Assembly: GCF_900187385.1 (NCBI RefSeq)
Contig: NZ_FYEY01000001.1
Coordinates: forward strand, 2,542,001-2,606,000
Reading direction: 5' to 3'
Length of the DNA: 64,000 nucleotides
From: Streptomyces sp. 2114.4
GTDB lineage: Bacteria; Actinomycetota; Actinomycetes; Streptomycetales; Streptomycetaceae
Shown: positions 45,380-52,873 of the stretch, one piece after another
Layout: every line of letters starts with the position of its first letter
How positions within the stretch are numbered: the stretch's first letter is position 1
Position numbers and translations under genes: made by a program
Notes under the pieces: generated by a model
The model's database searches: none
What the model saw: only the letters and a program-made list of their open reading frames with translations
Told to the model about the DNA's origin: nothing

Positions 45380-46912
45380 ATGGGCGCGCACCCTTCCCCG
45401 AGCTCTCCAGGAGCAGGGGGCACCCCCACCTCCACCTCGGTCCCCACCCCCGGCACCGGCGGCGGCGGGTCCACCGGGGGGCAGTCGCAGGACGGACTGC
45501 AGGCAGGGCTCAAGAATCGCCATCTGTCGATGATCGCCATCGGCGGTGTCATCGGCGCCGGCCTGTTCGTCGGCTCCGGCGCCGGTATCGCGGCCGCCGG
45601 GCCCGGCATCCTGCTCTCCTACGCGCTGACCGGTCTGCTGGTCGTGCTGGTCATGCGGATGCTGGGCGAGATGGCCGCGGCCTCGCCCACCTCAGGATCG
45701 TTCTCCGCGTACGCGGACCGGGCGCTGGGCCGCTGGGCCGGGTTCACGATCGGCTGGCTGTACTGGTTCTTCTGGTCGGTCGTGCTGGCCGTCGAGGCGA
45801 CCGCGGCCGCCTCGATCCTCACCGGCTGGGTCCCGGCCGTCCCGCAGTGGGCCTGGGCGCTGCTGGTGATGATCGTGCTGACCGGTACCAACCTGATCTC
45901 GGTCGGGTCCTTCGGCGAGTTCGAGTTCTGGTTCGCCGGGATCAAGGTCGTCGCGATCGTCGTCTTCATCGTGGTGGGCGCGCTGGCGATATGCGGGCTG
46001 CCGCCGGGCGGTGCCCCGGTCGGCACGGAGAACCTGACCGGGCACGGCGGGTTCCTGCCGCACGGTCCCGGCGCGATCCTCTCCGGCATGCTGCTGGTGG
46101 TCTTCTCCTTCATGGGCAGCGAGATCGTGACGCTGGCGGCGAGCGAGGCACCGAACCCGGTGCAGGCCGTCCGCAAGGCCGTCAACAGCGTCATCTGGCG
46201 GATCGCGCTCTTCTACCTCGGCTCGATCGCGGTGATCGTGACGCTGCTTCCGTGGAACGCCAAGGCGGTGGAGAAGAGCCCGTACGTGGCCGTGCTGCAG
46301 TCGCTGGACATCCCGTACGCGGGCACCGTGATGGACGTCGTGGTGCTGACCGCGGTGCTGTCCTGTCTGAACTCCGGGCTCTACACCGCCTCCCGGATGG
46401 CGTTCTCGCTCGGTCAGCGCGGCGATGCGCCGAAGTCGTTCGCCACCGTCAACAAGGGCGGGGTGCCGGCGGTCGCGATCTGGGCGTCGGTCGCCTTCGG
46501 CTTCGTGGCGACGATCTTCAGCTACACCTCGAAGGACACCATCTTCCAGTTCCTGCTGAATTCGTCGGGCGCGGTGGCGCTGTTCGTGTGGCTGGTCATC
46601 TGCTTCTCGCAGCTGCGGATGCGCCGGGTCATCGAGCGGGAGACGCCGGAGCGGCTGACGGTGCGGATGTGGCTGTACCCGTGGCTGACCTACGCAACGA
46701 TCGGGCTGATCGTCTTCGTCATCGGCTACATGTTCTACAACCCGGACGGGCGCCAGCAGATGGTGCTGTCGGTGGTCGCGGCCGTGGTGGTGCTGGCGGT
46801 CGGGCTGATCCTCGACCGGCGGCGGCCGCGGACGGCCGTGGCGGACGGGGCGGACGGGGCGGACGGGGCGGGTGCTCCGGGCGTCGGCGCCGGGGTGACG
46901 GACCGGGCGTAG
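45380..46912 (+). CDS. amino acid permease (APC superfamily, AAT family) 1
   Basis: The ATG at 45380 has GAAGGA 8 nt upstream; 510 residues with 12 membrane helices. The AAT signature HLSMIAIGGVIGAGLFVGSG opens helix 1, and GEFEFWFAGIKVVAI lies near helix 5-6. It resembles GabP/CycA-type proton-coupled permeases; the substrate is not certain. The N-terminus (about 40 residues, Gly/Thr/Pro-rich) is partly encoded by a GGGGGCACCCCC repeat. The C-terminus has ADGADGADGAG. It is the first of three paralogues. A 31-bp hairpin follows. Confidence 0.9.
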   Translation: MGAHPSPSSPGAGGTPTSTSVPTPGTGGGGSTGGQSQDGLQAGLKNRHLSMIAIGGVIGAGLFVGSGAGIAAAGPGILLSYALTGLLVVLVMRMLGEMAAASPTSGSFSAYADRALGRWAGFTIGWLYWFFWSVVLAVEATAAASILTGWVPAVPQWAWALLVMIVLTGTNLISVGSFGEFEFWFAGIKVVAIVVFIVVGALAICGLPPGGAPVGTENLTGHGGFLPHGPGAILSGMLLVVFSFMGSEIVTLAASEAPNPVQAVRKAVNSVIWRIALFYLGSIAVIVTLLPWNAKAVEKSPYVAVLQSLDIPYAGTVMDVVVLTAVLSCLNSGLYTASRMAFSLGQRGDAPKSFATVNKGGVPAVAIWASVAFGFVATIFSYTSKDTIFQFLLNSSGAVALFVWLVICFSQLRMRRVIERETPERLTVRMWLYPWLTYATIGLIVFVIGYMFYNPDGRQQMVLSVVAAVVVLAVGLILDRRRPRTAVADGADGADGAGAPGVGAGVTDRA

Positions 46913-46920
46913 GACAGGCA

Positions 46921-46987
46921 GCACGCGAAGGGGCCGGGCCCCGTGCGCACCACAGGGGTGCGTACGGGGCCCGGCCCCTTCGCGTGC
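46921..46987. terminator. long bidirectional terminator between permease 1 and bioY
   Basis: A 24-bp perfect outer stem (46921-46944 with 46964-46987) continues with a 7-bp inner stem and a 5-nt loop, 31 bp in all, between convergent genes. Confidence 0.88.
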
Positions 46988-47001
46988 GGTGTGCGGCCCG
47001 C

Positions 47002-47598
47002 TCAGCCGCGGCGCCCGGCCAGCTTCCAGGCCGTGGGCAGCGCGCCCATGGCCAGCGCGGCCTTGAGGGCGTCGCCGATCAGGAACGGGACGAGGCCGGC
47101 GGCGACGGCCTGGCCGAGGGACATGCCGGTGCTCAGCGCCAGGCAGGGGACGCCGACGGCGTAGATCACGGCGGTGCCCGCGGCCATGGTGGCGGCGGTG
47201 CGCAGCACCCCGCGGTCGCCGCCGCGCCGGGCCAGCGCGCCCACGACGGTGGCGGCGAGCAGCATGCCCACGACATAGCCGAAGGTGGCGCCGCCCGCGC
47301 CCGAGGCACCGCCGGCGAACCACGGCAGGCCCGCCATCCCCGCCAGGGCGTACAGCGCCAGCGACAGCGCACCGCGGCCCGCGCCGAGCGAGGCGCCGAC
47401 CAGGAGGGCGGCGAAGGTCTGGCCGGTGACCGGGACCGGTGAGCCGGGAACCGGGACGGCGATCTGCGCCGCGATGCCGGTGAGCGCGGCGCCGCCGAGC
47501 ACCAGCGCGGCGTCACGGACGCGGGCGCGGGAGGCGGTGGCGGCCGGCAGCAGATCGGCCAGGACGGTGCCAGGACGGGAAAGAGCGGCAGTGCTCAT
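47002..47598 (-). CDS. bioY: biotin transporter BioY (S component)
   Basis: BioY is the substrate-binding membrane subunit of ECF-type biotin uptake. 198 residues, about six helices. The family pieces are IAVPVPGSPVPVTGQTFAAL, GAGGATFGYVVGMLLAA and LVPFLIGDALKAALA. No EcfA/EcfT genes are adjacent, so it would use shared energy-coupling components or act alone. It lies between permeases 1 and 2 on the opposite strand. Confidence 0.93.
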   Translation of the reverse strand: MSTAALSRPGTVLADLLPAATASRARVRDAALVLGGAALTGIAAQIAVPVPGSPVPVTGQTFAALLVGASLGAGRGALSLALYALAGMAGLPWFAGGASGAGGATFGYVVGMLLAATVVGALARRGGDRGVLRTAATMAAGTAVIYAVGVPCLALSTGMSLGQAVAAGLVPFLIGDALKAALAMGALPTAWKLAGRRG

Positions 47599-47937
47599 CG
47601 GGGCTCCGCGGGTGTGAGAGGGACAGGACGGGACGCGCTGACGTTAGTCCAGCGGACCGCCGGAGATCATCGTGTGGCGGCGACAAAGCCGGAGCGGCCC
47701 GCTTGGAGAGTTCCGAACAGGAGTTCCGAACCACCGCCAGAATGCCGGGCGCCGGCGGGCCGTGCGGCGTCATCGCAGGTCACGTGATGCTCATCACGGC
47801 CCGGGCCGCCTCTGGACGCCGGTTTTGTGGTAGCGCGCGACATGCGGCGACACTGGGCGCGCCCCGCGGTGACCTGTGGAGTTCCCCCAACCCGCCGGCG
47901 GCCCCCGCCGCCCCGGCCCTTGCGAGAGTACGAGCCC
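47599..47937. other. intergenic region between bioY and permease 2, with two candidate operators
   Basis: Holds an 11-bp perfect direct repeat GAGTTCCGAAC (47708-47718 and 47721-47731, one and a quarter helical turns apart) and a palindrome CGTGATG-CT-CATCACG (47783-47798). No gene is recognisable here. A frame continuous with permease 2 starts at 47827 but lacks a ribosome site. Confidence 0.5.
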
Positions 47938-49386
47938 ATGCACGACGCACCGACCCATGCCGTCGAATCCTCCCCGGGGACGGCCGCCGACGGGAAAGAG
48001 CCGCTGGCCGCGGGCCTCAAGCAGCGCCATCTGACGATGCTGGGCCTGGGCGGAGTGATCGGCGCGGGCCTGTTCGTGGGCTCCGGCGCGGGGATCGCGG
48101 TCGCCGGTCCCGGGATCGTGCTGTCGTATCTGATCGCGGGCGCGCTGGCCATGCTGGTCATGCGGATGCTCGGCGAGATGTCGGCGGCGATGCCGGCGTC
48201 CGGGGCGTTCTCGGTGCACGCGGAGCGGGCGCTGGGGCGCTGGGCCGGCTTCAGCGTCGGCTGGCTGTACTGGTTCCTGCTGGTCGTGGTGCTGGCCGTG
48301 GAGGCCACCGGTGCGGCGCAGATCGCGAACGGCTGGGCCCCGGCGGTGCCGCAGTGGGGCTGGGTGCTGATCTTCATGATCGTCTTCACCCTCGCCAACC
48401 TGGCCGCGGTGAAGAACTTCGGCGAGTTCGAGTTCTGGTTCGCGACGCTGAAGGTCACCGCGATCGTGCTGTTCCTCGCGCTGAGCCTGCTGGCGGTCTT
48501 CGGGGTGCTGCCGGACACCGAGCCCGTCGGGCTGGCGAACCTCACCGGGCACGGCGGCTTCCTGCCGCACGGCTGGTCCGGGGTGGTCTCCGGGGTCCTG
48601 GCCGTGGTGTTCGCCTTCGGCGGCCTGGAGGTCGTCACCATCGCCGCGGCCGAGTCGGACGATCCGGCGCGTGCGGTGGGCCGGGCGGTGCGCAGCGCGG
48701 TCTGGCGCATCCTGTTCTTCTACGTCGGCTCGATGCTGGTCATCGTGACCCTGCTGCCCTGGTCGTCGATGCAGCCGGGCAAGAGCCCCTACGTCGCGGT
48801 GCTGGACAGCCTCGGGGTGCCGGGCGCCGGCCAGATCATGAACATCGTGGTGTTCGTGGCGCTGCTCTCCGCGCTGAACGCCAACCTCTACGGCTCGTCG
48901 CGGATGATCTTCTCGCTGGCCGAGCGGGGCGAGGCGCCGCGGGCGCTGCTGAAGGTGTCGGGAGGGGGGTCCCCCCGCTCGGGCGGAGCCGAGAGTGGGG
49001 GAGGGGTGCCGCGGCGTGCGGTGCTGGCCTCGGTGGCGTTCGGGTTCGTCTCCGTCCTGCTGAATCTGAAGTGGCCGGATTCGGTCTTCCTCTACATGCT
49101 CAACGCGGTCGGCGCGGTGCTGCTCTTCGTCTGGGGCCTGATCGCCGTCTCCCAGCTGCGGCTGCGTCCGCGGATCGCCCGCGAGACGCCCGAGAAGCTG
49201 ACCCTGCGGATGTGGGGCTTCCCGTATCTGACCTGGGCGTCGCTGGTGGCGATGGGCGGGGTGCTGATCCTGATGCTGACCGATGACACGGCCCGGCCGC
49301 AGCTTTTGTGGTCGGCCGGGGCGACCGGTCTGGTGCTGCTCGTCGCGGGCGTACGGGCGCTCCGGGAGCGTCGCGGGCGCCGCTGA
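47938..49386 (+). CDS. amino acid permease (APC superfamily, AAT family) 2
   Basis: From the ATG at 47938 (MHDAPTHAVESSPGT) it is 482 residues, 12 helices, with HLTMLGLGGVIGAGLFVGSG and GEFEFWFATLKVTAI. It is close to permeases 1 and 3. Compared with permease 3, where the loop reads VSSGVPRRAV, this one reads VS, then 15 residues (GGGSPRSGGAESGGG), then VPRRAV. The extra residues come from a palindromic DNA repeat. The loop is cytosolic between helices 8 and 9, so function is probably kept. Confidence 0.9.
   Translation: MHDAPTHAVESSPGTAADGKEPLAAGLKQRHLTMLGLGGVIGAGLFVGSGAGIAVAGPGIVLSYLIAGALAMLVMRMLGEMSAAMPASGAFSVHAERALGRWAGFSVGWLYWFLLVVVLAVEATGAAQIANGWAPAVPQWGWVLIFMIVFTLANLAAVKNFGEFEFWFATLKVTAIVLFLALSLLAVFGVLPDTEPVGLANLTGHGGFLPHGWSGVVSGVLAVVFAFGGLEVVTIAAAESDDPARAVGRAVRSAVWRILFFYVGSMLVIVTLLPWSSMQPGKSPYVAVLDSLGVPGAGQIMNIVVFVALLSALNANLYGSSRMIFSLAERGEAPRALLKVSGGGSPRSGGAESGGGVPRRAVLASVAFGFVSVLLNLKWPDSVFLYMLNAVGAVLLFVWGLIAVSQLRLRPRIARETPEKLTLRMWGFPYLTWASLVAMGGVLILMLTDDTARPQLLWSAGATGLVLLVAGVRALRERRGRR
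48961..49005 (+). repeat. in-frame palindromic repeat inside permease 2
   Basis: GGAGGGGGGTCCCCCC, then CTCGGGCGGAGCCGAG (arms CTCGG/CCGAG) and AGTGGGGGAGGGG; 45 nt, 15 codons. The same layout recurs often between Streptomyces genes. The paralogue lacks it, with 2 codons at this place. Confidence 0.8.
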
Positions 49387-49682
49387 CTCCCGGCCGGCGG
49401 GGGTCACCCCACGTCACAATCGACCACACATTGGACACACACGGTGCCGAACACGTCTGAATACCGAACATTCGCTGCACGACTGTTGCCCTGAGCGGAC
49501 ACCGGCGCTCAAACTGAGCCCGCTTTGCCGAGGACCCCGAAGTACAGCCGTCGGCAGGCCCTGCGCGATCCGCCCGCAAACCGGCGGGGTCCGGGGGGCC
49601 CGGCAGCACCGTCGCACCGGTCGCGGCCCGGGGGAACGCAGTATCGCCTTGCTCCGCTCTCACCTACTGGGACAGGTACGAC
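49387..49682. other. intergenic region between permeases 2 and 3
   Basis: About 296 bp without a supported gene. The left part (49410-49500) is A/T-richer than its surroundings and probably holds the permease 3 promoter, but no -35/-10 pair is convincing. Confidence 0.4.
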
Positions 49683-51122
49683 ATGAATCGGACACCCTCG
49701 TCCGCCGCATCCGCGCGCGAGCACGGCGACGCGGTCCAGGGCGCCGGCCCCGACAGCTCCTCGCTGTCCAACGGCCTCAAGCAGCGCCACCTCTCGATGA
49801 TCGCCCTGGGCGGGGTGATCGGCGCGGGCCTGTTCGTCGGCTCCCGCGCCGGCATCGCGGCGGCCGGTCCGTCGATCGTGCTGGCCTATGCCGTCTCCGG
49901 CGCGCTGGTCATGCTGATCATGCGGATGCTCGGCGAGATGGCCGCGGCGAATCCGGCCTCCGGCTCCTTTTCCGTGCACGCCGAGCGCTCCATAGGCTCC
50001 TGGGCCGGGTTCACGGTGGGCTGGATGTTCACCGCGCTGCTGTGTGTGGCGGTGGCCGCCGAGGCGCTGGGCGCCGCGGACGTGATGCACCAGTGGTTCC
50101 CCGGCACCCAGCCCTGGGTGTGGGTCCTGCTGTTCATGCTGCTCTTCACCGGAACCAACCTGACCGCGGTCTCCAACTTCGGTGAGTTCGAGTTCTGGTT
50201 CGCCGCCCTGAAGGTCGCGGCGATCGGCCTCTTCCTGATCCTGGGCCTGCTGGCCATCTTCGGTGTGCTCCCCGGCACCCACGCCCCGGGCACCTCGCAC
50301 CTCACCGGTGACGGCGGCTTCCTGCCCAAGGGCGTCGACGGCCTGATGGTCGGTCTGCTGGCGTCGGTGTTCGCCTACGGCGGGCTGGAGACGGTGACCA
50401 TCGCGGCCGCCGAGTCCAAGGACCCGGTACGCGGTGTGGCCCGCGCCGTGCGCACCGCGATGTGGCGGATAGCCCTCTTCTACGTCGGCTCGATGGCCGT
50501 CATCGTCACGGTCATCCCCTGGAGTGCCCCCTCCATCGCCAAGAGCGGCCCGTACGTCGCGGTCCTGGACTATCTCAAGATCCCGGCGGCCGGCCAGATC
50601 ATGAACGTGGTCATCCTGATCGCGCTGCTCTCCGCGGTGAACGCCAACCTCTACGGCGCCTCGCGGATGGCCTACTCCCTCATCTCCCGCGGCCAGGGCC
50701 CGGCCTTCCTCGCCAAGGTGAGCAGCGGCGTCCCGCGCCGGGCCGTCCTGCTGTGCTCCGCCTTCGGCTTCCTCGCGGTCCTCTTCAGCTTCCTGTGGCC
50801 CACCACGGTCTTCCAGTGGCTGCTGAACATGGTCGGCGCGGCCGTCCTGGTGGTGTGGGGCTTCATCGCCGTCGCCCAGCTGCGGATGCGGCGCCGGCTG
50901 GAGCGCGAGGCGCCCGAGAAGCTCGTGGTGAAGATGTGGGCCTTCCCGGTCCTGACCTGGGTGGCGCTGGCGGGCATCGTCGTCGTGCTGCTGCTGATGG
51001 TGCGCGACGAGAACCAGCGGATCCAGCTGCTGTTCACCGGTGGCTTCGGGGCGGTGCTGGCCGTGATCGGGCTCATCCGGCAGCGATCGCTGGGCAGCGG
51101 CGCCGGCCTGGCCAAGGAGTAG
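49683..51122 (+). CDS. amino acid permease (APC superfamily, AAT family) 3
   Basis: 479 residues from the ATG at 49683, 12 helices: HLSMIALGGVIGAGLFVGSR, GEFEFWFAALKVAAI. It lacks both repeat insertions seen in its paralogues, so it probably shows the ancestral form. Substrate unknown; GabP/AnsP/CycA-like. A 17-bp terminator follows. It does not share a transcript with permease 2 in any obvious way. Confidence 0.92.
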   Translation: MNRTPSSAASAREHGDAVQGAGPDSSSLSNGLKQRHLSMIALGGVIGAGLFVGSRAGIAAAGPSIVLAYAVSGALVMLIMRMLGEMAAANPASGSFSVHAERSIGSWAGFTVGWMFTALLCVAVAAEALGAADVMHQWFPGTQPWVWVLLFMLLFTGTNLTAVSNFGEFEFWFAALKVAAIGLFLILGLLAIFGVLPGTHAPGTSHLTGDGGFLPKGVDGLMVGLLASVFAYGGLETVTIAAAESKDPVRGVARAVRTAMWRIALFYVGSMAVIVTVIPWSAPSIAKSGPYVAVLDYLKIPAAGQIMNVVILIALLSAVNANLYGASRMAYSLISRGQGPAFLAKVSSGVPRRAVLLCSAFGFLAVLFSFLWPTTVFQWLLNMVGAAVLVVWGFIAVAQLRMRRRLEREAPEKLVVKMWAFPVLTWVALAGIVVVLLLMVRDENQRIQLLFTGGFGAVLAVIGLIRQRSLGSGAGLAKE

Positions 51123-51152
51123 CCGCTCCGCAGCGCTCCCCCCACTCCCCAC

Positions 51153-51191
51153 AGGCGGGGCGGGACCTCCTTCCGAGGTCCCGCCCCGCCT
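51153..51191 (+). terminator. terminator of permease 3
   Basis: A perfect 17-bp stem (51153-51169 with 51175-51191), 5-nt loop. Confidence 0.85.
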
Positions 51192-51255
51192 CCGTCTTCG
51201 GGACCAGGCCGGTCGCCGCACCCGGCTGTTGATCACTCCTGCTGATAGCGTGCTC

Positions 51256-51272
51256 TTGCACATTGATTGCAA
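51256..51272 (+). promoter_or_regulatory. Nur box (nickel-responsive operator) before sodF
   Basis: TTGCAC-ATTGA-TTGCAA fits the Nur consensus (TTGCAA-N5-TTGCAA, one mismatch). It lies 36 nt before the sodF ATG, about where transcription should begin. In S. coelicolor, Nur with nickel represses sodF here. Confidence 0.75.
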
Positions 51273-51307
51273 CTACTGCTCATCAGCAGCTTGGAGGCGG
51301 GATCGGC

Positions 51308-51949
51308 ATGGCCACCTACACACTTCCTGAACTTCCGTACGACTACTCGGCGCTGGCTCCGGTCATCAGCCCCGAGATCATCGAGCTGCACCACGACAAG
51401 CACCACGCGGCGTACGTGAAGGGCGCGAACGACACCCTGGAGCAGCTCGCCGAGGCCCGCGACAAGGAAGCGTGGGGCAACATCAACGGCCTGGAGAAGA
51501 ACCTCGCGTTCCACCTCTCCGGCCACATCCTGCACAGCATCTACTGGCACAACATGACCGGTGACGGTGGCGGCGAGCCGCTGGAGAAGGACGGCGTGGG
51601 CGAGCTGGCCGACGCGATCGCCGAGTCCTTCGGCTCGTTCGCGCAGTTCAAGGCCCAGCTGACCAAGGCCTCGGCCACCACCCAGGGCTCCGGCTGGGGC
51701 GTCCTCGCCTACGAGCCGGTCTCCGGGCGGCTGATCGTCGAGCAGATCTACGACCACCAGGGCAACGTCGGGCAGGGCTCGGTCCCGATCCTGGTCTTCG
51801 ACGCCTGGGAGCACGCCTTCTACCTGCAGTACAAGAACCAGAAGGTGGACTTCATCGAGGCCATGTGGCAGGTCGTGAACTGGCAGGACGTCGCCAAGCG
51901 GTACGCCACCGCCAAGGAGCGCGCACACAGCCTGCTGCTGGCGCCGTAG
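51308..51949 (+). CDS. sodF: iron (Fe/Mn-family) superoxide dismutase
   Basis: It dismutates superoxide in the cytosol. 213 residues from the ATG at 51308, with GGAGG upstream. Metal ligands are the His of [16 protein letters not shown], the His of [11 protein letters not shown], and the Asp and His of [11 protein letters not shown]. Streptomyces has an Fe/Zn SodF made when nickel is scarce and a SodN made when nickel is present. The Nur box just upstream says this one is SodF. Confidence 0.95.
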   Translation: MATYTLPELPYDYSALAPVISPEIIELHHDKHHAAYVKGANDTLEQLAEARDKEAWGNINGLEKNLAFHLSGHILHSIYWHNMTGDGGGEPLEKDGVGELADAIAESFGSFAQFKAQLTKASATTQGSGWGVLAYEPVSGRLIVEQIYDHQGNVGQGSVPILVFDAWEHAFYLQYKNQKVDFIEAMWQVVNWQDVAKRYATAKERAHSLLLAP

Positions 51950-52025
51950 CGCCCTTGCCGGCGGCACCCGGTCGTCCTGCCTCGTGATCGTCTTCTCACC
52001 CTTCACCTGGCAGGCGGAATGACGG

Positions 52026-52060
52026 AGCGCCCCCGCACGTCCGATACGTGCGGGGGCGCT
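52026..52060. terminator. bidirectional terminator after sodF
   Basis: A 15-bp perfect stem (52026-52040 with 52046-52060) between convergent sodF and the DsbA-like gene. Confidence 0.8.
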
Positions 52061-52102
52061 CCCATGGGCATCAGTGCATGGACGTCGGCCGAACCATGGA
52101 CA

Positions 52103-52747
52103 TCAGTCGAAATTGGGCCCCTGGGTCCGGGTCCGCTTGATCTCGTAGAAGCCGGGGATGGACGCGACCATCAGCGTCCCGTCCCACAGCTTGGCGGCCT
52201 CCTCGCCCTTGGGGGCGGGGGTGACGACCGGGCCGAAGAAGGCGATCTGCTCGCCGTCGTGGCCGGGGACGGCGATGACCGGGGTGCCGACCTCCTGGCC
52301 GACCAGGTCGATGCCCGCCTTGTGGGAGGCGCGCAGCTCGGCGTCGTAGGTGTCCTTGTCGGCGTACGCGATCAGCTCGGCGGGCAGGCCCGCGTCGTCC
52401 AGGGCGGCGGCGATGCTCTCCGGGTTCACCCCGAGGCCTTCGTTGTGGATGCGGGTGCCGAGCGCGGTGTAGAGCCTGCCCACGACCTCGTCGCCGTGCA
52501 GCTGCTGCGCGGCGATCGCCACGCGGACCGGGCCCCAGGCCTTGCCGCCGGGACGCATGTTCTCGGCGTACTGGGCGGGGAGCTCGTCGAGCCTGTTCTC
52601 GTTGAGCACCGCCAGGCTCATCACGTGCCAGCGCACCTCGACCGGGCGGACCTTCTCGACCTCCAGCATCCAGCGGGAGGTCATCCAGGCCCAGGGGCAC
52701 AGCGGGTCGAACCAGAAGTCGGCGGGGGTCTTCGCGGAGTCGGACAC
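52103..52747 (-). CDS. DsbA-family oxidoreductase (Rv2466c-like, mycothiol-dependent type)
   Basis: 214 residues from the GTG at 52747 (AAGGAGA upstream). The thioredoxin fold holds a helical insert. The start WFDPLCPWAWMTSRWMLEV is that of Rv2466c-like proteins, which reduce substrates with mycothiol. In the M. tuberculosis protein I recall CPWC; here the second cysteine is Ala (CPWA), so it should work through a monothiol mechanism. There is no signal peptide, so it is cytosolic. Position beside sodF suits an oxidative-stress role, which is inference. Confidence 0.85.
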   Translation of the reverse strand: MSDSAKTPADFWFDPLCPWAWMTSRWMLEVEKVRPVEVRWHVMSLAVLNENRLDELPAQYAENMRPGGKAWGPVRVAIAAQQLHGDEVVGRLYTALGTRIHNEGLGVNPESIAAALDDAGLPAELIAYADKDTYDAELRASHKAGIDLVGQEVGTPVIAVPGHDGEQIAFFGPVVTPAPKGEEAAKLWDGTLMVASIPGFYEIKRTRTQGPNFD

Positions 52748-52873
52748 GGGGTCTCCTTATGAGAGCTGTGCTGGGTCGGTTCACGATGCTGTTCCGTGGA
52801 CGGTTCAACCGACGGCGGGCGTGCCATGATTCCCGTTGTTCGATATTCGAGACGAGGACGAGGGAGTCACGCC

